A stretch of 64,000 nt of DNA from Enoplolaimus lenunculus (Eukaryota; Nematoda; Enoplea; Enoplida; Thoracostomopsidae). The translations under genes were made by a program, and so were the position numbers. Shown here one piece after another: positions 11,290 to 24,600 of this stretch; position 1 is the first letter of the stretch; every line of letters starts with the position of its first letter. Location of the stretch: NCBI GenBank assembly GCA_030248215.1, contig JASANG010001984.1, positions 1-64,000 of the forward strand, read 5' to 3'. Below the pieces are notes generated by a model. That model saw only the letters and a program-made list of their open reading frames with translations, searched no databases and was not told the DNA's origin.

Positions 11290-13559
11290 AAAATAAAACG
11301 TGAGTTAATGAAAAGCTAAAACAAATGCACATGTATTAAAAGCAGTTGCGTAATACAATTTCTTCTACAAATATACACCAGAGTACAAAAACGACACAGA
11401 CTCTAAACTTTTTTACCTATATATTGCCCAGCCGGCCCTTATTCGGTTTAACCGAGAAAGTCACCGCATATGAGCTCGACCATGGGATTCCGAAAAAATA
11501 TAATTTGGCTATATTCCAAAGAAAAGTTTTTCATTTTAGCCAACTTCATAAGACTAAGAAAACTAAACGTAGCTTAGGACCTCACACAAAATTGTACAGG
11601 ACTCATCATCAACAGAAGTAACCGTTCTGGAGGGCATGTGACGCAAACGTATTTATTTCTGGTCAGCATACGTGAGTTAAATCGGGAAATTTGAAATCGT
11701 CGAGTTTAGACAGTGCTAATTATACTTTTTAAATATCTGGGAGAATTTTTTCGAAAATTTTATCCAAGGGTTCCCCTTATAACAATTAAAAACCTAAAAA
11801 ACTTTTCCTCGGAATAGTCGAATCGTGTTCCCTGATTTTTTTCTGATAATACATATGAAAAATACCGGAGCCAAATCGCATGTAGTAGAAGCCTTACATT
11901 TAAATGCAAACTTCAATATAAATCAAAGCTTTTCATGCGCTTTTTGTTGGGTGATTGCCATAAGTTCACTGCTGTCTGGTAGGACCTAACGTGGACACTG
12001 TTTCACGCTGATACCACCTTCAGCACCAGATTGACCTAGCTATGTAGTTTCCTTGGCATCTTTGTTTCCAATTCGAGCAATTAGTTTGTGACCTTGGCGT
12101 TTTGGCGGTTTATGAATTCTTCTCGCAAAGCCTTAATTGTGCCAAAAACATTATGCGTTATTGTATTCCTGTCAATTCTTTTAAAATGCTATTTTCCGAC
12201 AAATTCTAATCGTCATTTTTGTGCATTATCCATCTGTGTCTCAGCCTAGATTTTCAGGTCTCGAACCCCTATTTCTGACTAAATTCTATGCGTTCTTTCC
12301 CTTGCAAGTTTATTTTCTTCCAATTTTTTACCAATCCTCTATCTTTTGAAATCAATCCGCTCAACAGGCTAGTGCCGCCAGCAAATATATTCAGTAGTTA
12401 ATCTATACCACAGATTTTATATACAAAACGTGGGCCCATGTATAGTTGAGTGCCGTCCCAAAATCACACCGTCTCAACTAGAAAATTGACACTTTTTGTT
12501 TGTGGTGGGATTTTGGGATTTTGGGATGTTGGGATTTCAATAAAATTCATCGTAAGCAATTCCTTAGGCTTAGGCTCTCAGGCTTAAAACTGAAACATAA
12601 AATAAATCCTTAAATCAAAACCACACCTAAAGGGAGTCCCTGGCTCCACCTAATCTCTCTTAGAACTTAAGCTAGGCTTAGGCGTTGCTACAAGGCGTAG
12701 AATAGTTAAAATCGATGCTATGGCGGCTGCGTCCGCAAAGTGAAACTTATTTGGGCCCTGCGTGGCCATTGAATATTATTTTATATAGTGCTGGCCGATG
12801 CTGCGGATAACGACATAGCTAGGCTATGTCAGCACCAAAATGGTGCTCTGTAATTGGTCGTTGTACAGTGTATTGTTGTTGTTGTTGTTATAGGTAATTG
12901 TTGTACCGGGTGAGTGGCGCTGGACCTAAACAGCATTGACGGACACCCAATTGTGTGTGTCGGTCGGTATGCAAATTAGATCGAGACGTATATGGGGTAG
13001 CCGGGACCGGAATCATAATCAATCTTGAGCTAGTACGAGTCGTTTAATTGCTGTTGGTGGAATATGAGTATTTTTATTGTTTTACTGGTTGGAAGTGTTA
13101 CACGGTTGGAACTTTGAACGGAGCCTTGGTAAGTACGATTTCAATTGCATTTAGGTTTAGGTATTGTCACGGTGGCTTAAGATGTGAAGGAAACTCGGGT
13201 ATCACGGATAAAGTTGTGTGCATTAGATTGGTCGGAAAATTTGGTGTATCTCTAACGGGGTTTAGAGTGCACGGTTTAACAGGGGTAATTCTAATGGGGT
13301 TAGAATTGCACGGATTTTGGGAAATAGTAATAGTATTGGTAGCGGTAAAGCCAGTGGCTGGACTAAAACGGATTCAGACATTTGCTTTAAGGATTGCGAA
13401 TCAGGCTACGAGTTAAATTGCATAACCTGTGATTTGCTCGTTAATACTCGGTGTTATACAGGATTTTGGAGGGTTAAACATTTGCCGTCCGCGTTTACTA
13501 AATCAGAGCGATAAGCGTACATCGAGAAAAGGACTGCATAACGGTGGGATACAGGATAC
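11290..13559. other. Spacer between MED27 and the minisatellite
   Basis: No gene supported. Contains an inverted GGGATTTTGGGATT stretch at 12510-12540 that matches, in reverse, the minisatellite at 13660-14100, a GCTTAGG repeat at 12555-12690, and a short (GTT)n near 12870. Open frames at 13048-13514 look like low-complexity GGTTTAG-rich sequence, not a recognisable protein. Confidence 0.45.
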
Positions 13560-13654
13560 AGGGTTGAGCTAAAATCACAAACTTCTCACAAGGTTAAGCC
13601 TTGGGCACAGGTCTAGGGTTAGATTTAGGCTTAGGTTTAAGAACATTTCACCTT

Positions 13655-14105
13655 CTATTATATCCCGAAATCGCAAAATCCAACCTTCGACCATATCACC
13701 AAATTACAAGATCCCACCGTCGTCCATATCCCGAAATTCCATCCGAAATACCAAAATCCCATCAACCATATCTCGAAATCCCAAAATCCAAAAATCAAAT
13801 CATCGGCCATACCCCGAAATCACAAAATCCCACCTTCGACCATATCCCTAAATCCCAAAATTCCACCTTCGACCATATCCCGAAATCCTAAAATCCCACC
13901 TTCGACCATATCCCGAAATCCCAAAATCCCACCATCGACCTTTTATCCCGAAATCCCAAAATCCCACCTTCGACCATATCCCGAAATTCCAAAATCCCAA
14001 AATCCCACCTTCGACCATATCCCGAAATCCCAAAATCCCACATTCGACCATATCCCGAAATCCCAAAATCCCACCTTCGATCATATCCCGAAATCCCAAA
14101 ATAAA
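13655..14105. repeat. 33-bp minisatellite (CCCGAAATCCCAAAATCCCA type)
   Basis: About 12-13 degenerate copies of a 33-bp unit containing CCCGAAATCCC, AAAATCCCACC and TTCGACCATAT. Because 33 is a multiple of 3, stops are absent from several frames, producing spurious ORFs with an 11-residue repeat (FRDMVEGGILG) on the minus strand. Confidence 0.9.
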
Positions 14106-14130
14106 AGTAAAATTGCCCCAGAAGGGTTTG

Positions 14131-14945
14131 AGTTGTAAGGTGCAACCGGAGGTGAAAAATACACGAGCCGTAGCCGGAGCCTTAGGTCAACGAAATTTGC
14201 CAAAACCGGAGGTGAGGCAAAATTTAGGTAGCAAAAATGATGGTTAATTTGCAGGGTGCAACGAAGGTGAAAACTACTGATGGTTAATTAGTTGTAGCCA
14301 ATATCTGCAATATGTTGTTAAGTTGTTCGCTTTTACGCTAATTTTGTGCGAAATTTCGAAAATTCTTTCCAGAATTGCGACAAAACTAAAACGAAACGTC
14401 TAAACAGATAAATTTTGCAAAATTATGCAAAATTTTACTCCCGAGATTACCGGAAACTCCGGTAAAAATTCTACCAGAGCCAGAGCCGGAGACGGATTTT
14501 CTGCCGGAGCCGGAGCCAGACCTCCGGTTGTACATTGGTTTTTAGTTTAGCAGCCTCAGAACTACCCGTGAAAATATTGTTTTGGCAACAAACAAAGTTC
14601 TTTAAAATTAGAAAGTCAATTTTTCGAAACAATTCCTAATACCTAATAACAGTAGTTGTTAGCAGGCAGTTTCAAACTACAGTCCGTTGACACCTGCTGT
14701 ATTTTTAATTTGCCGCAGCTCCGTAGGTGGATGTAACTATGTATCCCCGCTGGCCCTGTTTGATAATTTAATAATTTTAAAGAAATCCGTTATTTTATTC
14801 GCTATTTATTTGTCCCTCTTTCTAAGGAATATCTTGAAGAAATCCTACCGGACAGGGTGCAACCGGAGGTGAAAAACGCCGGACCGGAGCCTGATTTCCT
14901 GCCGGAGCCGGAGGCAGACCTCCAGTACCCTGCTGCCTGATGATT
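14131..14945. repeat. Cluster of CCGGAGCCGGAG-type elements
   Basis: Several GGTGCAACCGGAGG starts (14140, 14255, 14858) and matching CCTCCGGTTG ends (to 14534) or CTCCAGTACCCTG (14932). The block 14290-14534 is the reverse complement of the element at 6309-6520. Probably nested or truncated non-autonomous hAT-like copies. Confidence 0.6.
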
Positions 14946-15109
14946 TTTTCGTTATTTATTCCTCCGTCTTTCTAAGGAATTTGTTTTTTCGGATTTACGT
15001 AATATAGTTAATGACACATTATTCGTAGAGTATTTGGAAGGCATTTTGAAATATCCTTCTGTGAACCGTAGTGTAGTGAATTGAGTAACAGGGGTACTAA
15101 AAGGTGGTC

Positions 15110-15440
15110 CCCATTTCGAGTCCCAATCAATAGGAGTCCGTATCCCTGATAAGAGTCCAGAAGTGGATAAAGACCCTAACCCTAATTAGAGTCCATAATA
15201 AAGTCAATTATCCCTAACTGTAACATACATGACTCCAGGACCAAATAAAGTTGAGTTCGAAACTTTAAAACGTGCTTAAGTTTTGATAGTACATTCCTAA
15301 GTATATTGCGTTATATATCGCTCAAGGTTTTGATACAAGACAAATAAACATTTTATTCAACGGATAGTTGCAGTACGGCGGCGGTGTGTGGGTTGAAAAT
15401 GAATGACAGTCCGTAACCGAATAAAGGGGTACCCTCTGGA
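15110..15440. repeat. GAGTCC-type dispersed repeat
   Basis: Family marked by repeated AGTCC phrases followed by a tail with AATAAACATT and a GGTACCCTCTGGAGA motif. Other copies: 22200-22440, 29935-30560 (split by a MITE) and 46549-46745. No coding capacity; origin unknown. Confidence 0.7.
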
Positions 15441-15687
15441 GATGCCAAAAGATTTAATGAGAATTGTGACTTATACGCCGCGTGACATGGTATACGAGAA
15501 GCTAAACACATTTAAGCCCGGTAATGCGGAGATTTCGTAGAACTTGACTAATACAAAAACTCGAGTAAAATAATTACCGGAACCAAAAATTATTCCAAAA
15601 AGTTTTACTTTAATCTCTTGCGCTAAATATAGTTACGGGCTGTGAAAACTGTCAATTGTTGCTGGTTGAATTTTGATCGTTTTGTTT

Positions 15688-18600
15688 TCAATAGCGAAAC
15701 AACAAATCTGGCGCGTTTGTCTTCAAGTGTTCTACTCGTGCCATGTGCGCTGCTATCGCTGATGCAAGTCGGATGTGCTCCTAAAAGCAAAACATATATA
15801 CAACTCTAACGTCTTATAAAGTATGCAAACCATCCGAGAATAAGTGCATTAAATTCAAATGAAAAAACAATGGTGATCTGAGGTGTATATATATGGCTAA
15901 CAGCCAATTTTTTGAAGACAGTGCTTTAAAATTTTTCATCAATATTGTCTCCCAAGAATGAACCACGAGTTGTGTAACATTTCGTGTACACAGTGTGCGG
16001 TCAATTTACTCATAGCATAATGTACTATGTCTAATGGCTCGTTCTGATAACTTTTGTGCTCAAATCGCTGAATTACTTACCTCACTGTCAGCATCGCATG
16101 AGGCAACCAGTACTTGAGGAGAGTTAGCATAATCGCTACGGTATGTATTTCGGCCGCTGGATCGTTTGCTACTTTTTGCATGACTTCTGGTTGACGATAT
16201 ATCGTCCAAATCTGGCAGCCGTTCTTGTCCAGTGAGAGTTTCTTCTAGCTTTTCTTCACTCGGAAATTCTTGCTTTACCACGGACCGCACAGATGCAACT
16301 GAACTTGAGACTCGAGATCCACGGCGGTCTGTGGATAAAATGCTTTGGGCGCTGGGCCATTTGGACTCTATAGGTGATGCCATTGAATGGGCATTTGCGA
16401 ATTTTTCGGAAGACACTGGACGCGAATCTGGCGAGCCGTTTGTCGTCTGGTTTCCGGACGAAGCGACTGGAGAAGTGACGTTTTCGGGACTTTTTGGATG
16501 AAGCTGCTTTATGACACCAGTACCTTAAAAAGTTGCAGCTTAATACAATTTATCCTAATTGTACATATAACGTTTGAAAAACTGTCTAAGCTAGTAAACG
16601 TAGTTGCAATACATGATATGCATTGGCAACATATTAACCCTTTCTCACATGAATATTTTCTATTTCCCCTGAGACCTACTTTTATGCTCGGATTCGAACT
16701 CCAGTGACTGGAGCGGGAGGCGTATACCATTACCACTCAGCTATAGGAGCGTGACGCTCGAGCCCGAGGGGGCTCTCATGTCTTGTGGTGATTTAGTACT
16801 ATGTATACGTGTTGCAATTGTTGAACACAGTGCGATATATTATTTAACGTATATACACTGCGCTGAGTTGCCTATAGGCAACTCAATGTGAGAAGGGGTT
16901 AAGAATAGTTGTTGCGCATTAAAAATACTTGTTGCGTATTAGTTAACAAAAACTAGCTATTATATATGTCTTAGACCAAACTGCTATTCAGGCAAATTAC
17001 AAATTGGCCTAGGCCAAGCCACGCTATACTATCCTGCATATAATAGCAGCTTCGTCAAGGCTAAACGGCCAATCAAATTGCATTATTTAAACAGACGCAA
17101 TACCGTTAATCAATCATTGTTGGTTCTACATCACTATTGTTTTGCTACATCTTACAATCGCTATTTGGCCTAGGCCAATCTGCGATTTGCTCAGAATAGC
17201 AGATTGACCTGGGCCAATTGGTAATTTGTGTGAATAGCTGATTGGCCTGCGACATATATCATGCGTATGTATTTCAGTTTTAATGTAGTAGATATTCAAA
17301 CCAGGGAGGGTTGTTTTTTCCGGAAAAAAGTTATGACCAAAAGAAAACGAATTTTTTCCATTTTTTCCGGAAAAAAATTGAAAAAATGGAAAAAATCGTT
17401 CTTTGTCTGAGTGATCGGTTAGCCCACCCTTAGCCGCCGTTTGCCCAAAAATGCTTGCATTTTGAAAGTTTTTGCATATTTGAGCTTCTGATGACATCCT
17501 CTGATCATTCCATGCCCAAATCTGAATTTTTAAAAAATTCGATTTTTCAGGCCACAAGTTCAGTCCCCAGGGACCCAAAATTTTTTGATAAGTTGGACAA
17601 ATTATATATCACTCATTCGTTAGGAAGACGTCTGATTGGGAAACATTTAACAATATTCGTCTTAGCTCCGCAACCGTGTCAAAAGGTATATAATTTGTAC
17701 AATTTTTCGACAGACACATTTTGAGTCCAATGGAGGAATTTGGAAGCTTAAAATTCGAATTTATTAAAAATTTTAGTTTTGGCATGGAATAACCGGAGGA
17801 GGTCATCAAAACATCAGAAACTCATGAGTGGAGCGAGCTAAACAAGTCACACTTGTTTTTTGTAAGTATATATTAAATTCCAAGATACTTTTGGGTTCGG
17901 TTCTGCGCTGAGTTGCTTATAGGCAACTCAATGGGAGAAGGGGTTATAGATGGTAAACTGAAAATTTTTCGCTTAACCCTTTCTCACATGAACATTTTCT
18001 ATTTCCCATGAGACCAACTTTTATGCTAGGATTCGAACTCCAGTGACTGGAGTGGGAGGCGTATAACATCAGCACTCAGCTATAGGAGCTTGACGCTCGA
18101 GCCCGAGGAGGCTCAGCGTTGAATAAATCTCAGCTTAAACCTGAGAACGCATGGGATATTGTTCGGGAAAACACAGCCAATTAATTGGATATACCTGAAT
18201 CTAGCACCGGCAAGCTTTGATGTGACGAGGCCAACCCGTTTGTTGTTGGGGCCTCTGGTTCATTGCTTCCTTGATCTGCGTTAACGTTTAGATAGTTTGC
18301 TGAACGTCTAAAACAAAAATTTATACTTTTGAAGCAGACAGTGAAATACCACGTATGTGTGTGTAGCTGCAACGGCCAACATACGTAATTTGGGCATTCA
18401 AAATTGAATTTCTAAAAAATTCGCTTTTTATGCGGGGTTTACGTTGAGCAATCTGGAACACGTTTTCTCGCTATTGCAATAGTGCAGAATATGATATTCG
18501 AAATATTGCCCGTCAGTATATATGACATGTTTGAAAATGTTTGCCAGATTCTGGTAAAACTAACCTAAATGTCCTGTAGAATATCATGACATACTAAAAT

Positions 18601-21600
18601 TTAAAGTTTGAATTTGTGCTTAGAGGCGCTGGGCATCGGATATTTTTTCATATCCGGATATCCGGAAATTCTTGCCAATTAATTTTTTCGGATATCCGAA
18701 CAGAATTTTGCGTTTTTTAATGTTTCTGAACCTTATTTTTTGTTTTGTAAGCATTTGTTTTAACTTGATGCTTTAAGAGAAGTACGAAGATTGCTACTTA
18801 CTAATAAAAATACTTGCGTTGGCCACCAGAAATTGAGTTGATTTAGCATAACTCCGTCTGAATAAACCACTGCAACAGAGATTCTATCGAATAACTTTTA
18901 GTGGTGCCCCGCTGTCAGCGGCGGATTCTGAAATTTCTGACGGGCACCTCTTATCATTGTATGCAAAAAAAATTTCTGAGAGTGAAAATTGTAAGGTAGC
19001 GCGGCGACCTTATCATTTTTTGCAAAAACTTTCTGAGGGGCAAATTGTAAAGTAGGGACCTTATCATATTATCACAACATATTTTTCTGACGGGGGCGTA
19101 CGCTCGCCCGCCACCCCTCTGCATCCGCTAGTACTCGTTTGTCACTAGACCGCAATAGAGTAGGCTTTAATTTTAGACTAATTTTTAGCTTGGGTTAGGC
19201 TTAAGCTTTCTTTTAGACTCGTGTTTTTTACGCAGAGGGGCTTAAACTTAGGAATGTGTTTGGTTGTTACATTGCTAAAAGTATTGGTCCAAATCTTCAG
19301 GACCCGTTCTTGTGTAAATATATCAGAACATAATACCGATTTGGCTCCCCAGAACCTCTCCTGATAATTTCAATTAAAGTTTAATTGTTTAAGACTTAAA
19401 TATATTGTTTCACTTTCGCGACCTTTACTGCGGAACCTAAAATGTGCGCTGAGTTTAACTGCCTCATGTTTTGCGTTGGATGACTGGTCAAGCGCAGAAG
19501 AATAGAAGCTAATTCAGTATTCGAGAGCACTTAAAGCTACATTATCTGAGTTTTCATTATATTATCCGTGCGTACAAATTACATTGTCCTGCATAATATC
19601 ATTTGAGATTCAGTAAAGTCTCAGAATACCACATGATATTCACATAAATTTCCCGTGGTATCATATAGCACATTCCTTGGTTGTATACGATGACGACTTA
19701 AACTACGGTATTTGTCAGCCAATGTCATACGATATTCACATTTTATCTGCATAATCGCTATTAAGATCACAACATTTTATGTTGACGTCGAATCAACATG
19801 GACAATTCGTGTTCCGTGCTGCCCCAGTTATAACGTGAACCACGCATTATAGTCCCAACCGCCCTTTAGACAAGTAATATATTATTCAACGTCACTTCTA
19901 GAAACAAGCCTAGTGATGTTAAATTTTCTACAGTCACAAGTTTGGTTAAAGAATTGTAAAATAACTGATTTGGCGCGCTCAACGATCATGGATCGGTGCC
20001 AAATTTAGTTATTTATTAGAAACGCGCTAATAGCCAGACGCCGGATTAGCGAAAATTTAAGACTATTCGTGTCAGCTCTGCAAGGTGCGTCGAACGATGT
20101 TTAATTTGTCTAGCTCTTTGATAAAATCATTTTTGGTTTCATTTGTGGACTTTGTAACCTTGAAATCGAATTTTCAAAAATTCAAATTTGGGCGTGGAAT
20201 AATCGGGAGAGGTCATCAGGAGCTAATGCATGGAGCAAACTAAACTGGCACATGTATAGAACAGGGTTGGAAAAGTAGTATAAGCATATTCCTAAGCCTA
20301 AGCCTACACTGTAAAAAATACTGAATCAAATTGACTCTCTCCGAAATAGGCTCTACGGGACTACACAAACTGAGTCAAATTCGACTCCACAAGAGTCAAA
20401 AGTGCGACTTAGTGAGTTTGAATTTGACTCTGGCGGAGTCGAATTTGACTCAGTTTGTGAAGTCCCCTAGAGCCTATTTCGGAGAGAGTCAATTTGACTC
20501 ACCATTTTTTGCAGTGTAAGCGTATGCATGTGCCTACTCCTAAACCTAAGCATAAGTCTAAGCCTATAAGCCTAAGCAAAAAAATGGTCTAAAGCTAAAA
20601 CTCACTTTATTATAGCCCATCCGGAAAACGATCCGGCCCTGTCCTATACATGGGCCACTAAACTAGTTGAATGTCTTTTTCTACAAGTATATATTAAATC
20701 CCAAAACAATTTTTGTGTTTCATCTGACGTCGAGCCGCTCCACTGTAGAAACCTCGCGAACAACAGGAACTTGAAGCCAGACGTAATTTTGTGTTAAAGG
20801 GTTGTGCCAAATTTTCAATTTTGAGGGCCCAACTTTGGGCGCTCTAATCGACGAAACTTGGTGAGCAAAGTGAACTCTACGCAGACGTAGTTTTGCATTA
20901 AATTACATGGCAAATCTTCAATTCATAATGAGTGGCAATTTTCGCTCTTCTCGAGGATATAATGAGTTTGGGTGGACATAACGGTGAATTACACACTGCC
21001 ATTATTAGTGTTTGCATGCGAATTAGTTACATGTCATCTAAATAACGTTATTTTATATCATATTTAGTTGCAAGCTAAATGAAAGAAAGGTTAATTTTTC
21101 CATGCTACAGGAAATACGTATTTAATCAAAATAAAATATGATTATTCTGTTTATGTTGAAATGTTTTATCCTGTAAACGGAGTGATTTTAACGAAATAAA
21201 GCATAAAAATATCTTGAATTATTATTGCTATTTTACACGCGCGAACTTTTCTTGATCAGCCAGCAGGGGCGAAATCAAAAAGGTGCATTCACGTAGAGCG
21301 CATCATTTACGAATACGCCAAAACTTACAGCTAAGGAAGGGAAAATAATTGCACGGCAATGGAAAAAAATTTTGCCCCCAAAGTTTTGCAGGGCAAACGC
21401 AAACTTTCCTGTACCATTTCTTGTCTATAGGCTGGTCGACGCAGCATAGAACATTGAGGTTTTAATCTTTAAAATTTACCCATTTGCAACTGTCGAAGAA
21501 CATAGTTTAGGCCATTTAGACCCCGACTGCTTTGCTCCATTCTCTCGAGTTTTCTTCGACGGAAGTTTCGCTTCACTTTTCCTGAGTGACGACACCTGGC

Positions 21601-24600
21601 CTCGCCCGGTTCCGGCTACTTTTCTTGGAATCGCTGAGATTCCTCTCTGTGTGCGCCGGCTTGGATAACTGGTACGCGAAAGATATTGCCGATCAATATT
21701 CATCAAACTATTTTCACTTCTGCTCGCTGGTAAACGCTGAAAATAATTTAATTCAAGCGAGTCGTTTGAACAAATTAATTTTATGTTTTGCGTATGAGCT
21801 GATAGCAAAAAATTAATTCCATATTGAGCGTACAAACTAAGACTGCAAAATAATTTACGCACATCAAGCGTAATTGGCAATAACTGCACTCATTATTCGA
21901 GGTCTAATGTCCAAAGTCATACCTTGATTCAAAAGAGTGGTTACTGACATAGCTTTCAAAAAGTATGTAAAGACTAGAGATGGGCTTCGAATATTTTTTC
22001 ATATCCGGATATCCGGCAATTCTTGCCGGATATTTATCCGGATAGCCGAAATGAAATTTTCTATTTCGGATATCCGAAACTCGATTTTGTGTTTTTTGAG
22101 TTTCCCAACCTCAATTTTCGTTTCTTAAGCACTTGTTTTAACGCGTTGCTCTAAAGGAAGTACGTTCCTAATAATAACCTTGCATTATGGCTAAAGTTTT
22201 TGATACAAGGCAAATAAACATTCAATTCAAGGATTAGTTACAATACCGGATATATGTGTAACGAAGTGTGGCGGAGCACGGGATAAAAATAAATAACAGT
22301 CCGTAACCAAATAACAGGGGGGTACCCTCTGGAGAGGTCAAATAAATATCAGTCACCCCTCTTATTCGGGTCACTCAGTACAGTACCTCAATAGTTCTGG
22401 GTATTCAGTTTAAAAGATTGCTACAGACTACTAAATAAATACTTGCGTTGACAACTTAAAATTGAGTTGATATGTCTTGTCCTCTGCTTTATTTAAACCA
22501 CTGCAATAGAGATTCCATCGAATATAACCCTTCCCTCGAACCAGATATACTTAGAATGTGGTTTAATATTCTGACTAAGGTTTTGATACAGAATATTTTT
22601 CGTCAGCTCCAGCTACTTTGGTGGTGAAATCATGCAAATTATTGCAAAAAAATTTTAGACAAAAGCATTTCGGATATCCGGCGGATATCCGGATACACGT
22701 TTCATTTCGGATACATATCTGGATATTTTTCATATCCGGATATCCAGTGCCCATCTATAGTAAAATCCACCTATCACAGCGATTATAAAATCGCACATTG
22801 AACGGAGTTACAATGCATAAAATATGATAAATTTCGGTTACCAATCCTTTTATTAAAAACATTTAAAATTTAAGTCTTTGCACTTATTCTTACGTTCGTG
22901 TAGCACCGATAGCCAATTGGTTATAGTCTTATATTTTCCGAGCTAGAAAAATGGTAAGCTTTAAAATTTAGCACATTTTCAGCCTCTAATTTGCTCTACT
23001 TTTGCGCGGATTTCGTATGCCTAGCTGGTTTAGTTTGTTTGTTAAATAACCATCACTAACTGACGATCGGTCCTACAGACAATTCAGAATACGTCTCGTT
23101 GTGCCAGACTGCACCTGTAAACTTCCCATACCGATTGGTTTTTTGACTAAAGTACCACACAATGCTATGTTGTAAAAATAGTTTCTGTCCGCTAATTCTT
23201 ACAATTAATGGCAAAAATACCTATTGTTACAAGATTGTAACTATTTCTTTGGCATTCCAATTTGCAATACCCCAGCAATGAAATAGTGGATGCATGTATT
23301 AATAATAGCGTTTTACACCTTGCAAACGTACATTCGCGGCGTATCTTCTCGTATTAGTCACATGAGGAACTTTTGCTGAATGAAATGTTCGCTGCCCTGT
23401 ATAATATTAAACTATTAATAGAATTTCTACCAACTTTGTATTTTGGTTAGTAAAAACCGTTATACTTCCGATTCAGTTGTTTGGACGGATTTAAATTTTG
23501 ACCTGTGATCGCTAAACAGTCATTAAGATCACCGAGGCATTGTCAGGAGTTTCTGCAAAAATACTGTTAATTGTAATGAAAGCAGTCATATTGCTTGTAT
23601 CTGTTTGGCTGCATATTTATTTAAAAGCAATAGATGTTGGTTTACATTTCTACACAAAGTATACGGGGCATTTGAAACATTTTCGTGACACTAAACAGGT
23701 GGTAGAACTGCCTACACCAGTATAAATTACAGTACAGCTAAATATATGAATTTTAGCACTGATGGCAGTCAAGGCAGTGCTCACGCCATGCGAAAGGGGA
23801 AGTATCGAGGTTTATATTCGCTATCGAAATTTGCTAAGAGGCAAAAGTACTTTTACGGCTGTTTGAAATACCCATCTTGGATCTTAACAAACTTTCAATT
23901 ATTCCTTCCGAACTGAAATACTCATTTTGAGACAATATTTGGTACAGCGATGGCTGATGCTTAAACTTTGATACAAAAGAAAACAGTTGAATTGAACTTT
24001 ACTTACCTGATTTAGTATATTCAACAAAATTCGGTGTAACTCTGTCACCTATGTGTGTATCAGCTAGAAATTGGTTTCTCATTAGTTGACGTAACCGTGC
24101 AATCTGAAGTTGAAAAACTCATAATGGCTGGGTTTCCAAAAGCCTTAACTAATTACTTAACCTTTTGTCGTTTTTAGAAACATACTTAAGTATTAATGCT
24201 TAAGTCGCTGAACAAATTTGGTACATTGCAGATTAACAGTTCAAGTATACTAAGCTTGGTATATTGGAATTAAAGACTGATGGCGCCTCCGTTAATATAA
24301 AGCAAATCTATTATTTTATTGGTATGACCATGGCTCACATTTGGGGTTTATTCGGTTTTGTTAAAAAGTTAAATATTTACTTATAAGTCGGCGACTTAAG
24401 TAATTACTAAAGTATACTTAAGTAAATACTCAAGTAACGTTTCAGAAACACAGGCATTATGTGTTAACAATTAAAATAGTCACGTTTGAATTTCAAGTTC
24501 AAGCAAGCAGGATTTATTAAACGTGTTGTGGTTATTCATTAATTAGGTGCAACGTTTACGTTGCACCTATGAAACCCGAATACTGCGCAGTAAGCCGCGT

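Noticed and set aside
13655-14105. CRISPR-like array
   Set aside because: Direct tandem repeats without spacers, in an intron-containing eukaryotic sequence.
13848-14145. Repetitive ORFs with FRDMVEGGILG repeats
   Set aside because: By-product of a 33-bp minisatellite, not a protein.
16690-16770. Genuine tRNA gene on the minus strand
   Set aside because: Box-like motifs lie inside a transposon and the flanking arms do not pair as a clean cloverleaf.
23540-23725. Plus-strand ORF with a hydrophobic segment
   Set aside because: Lies in an IQCE intron, no splice or family support; hydrophobicity is expected from AT-rich sequence.
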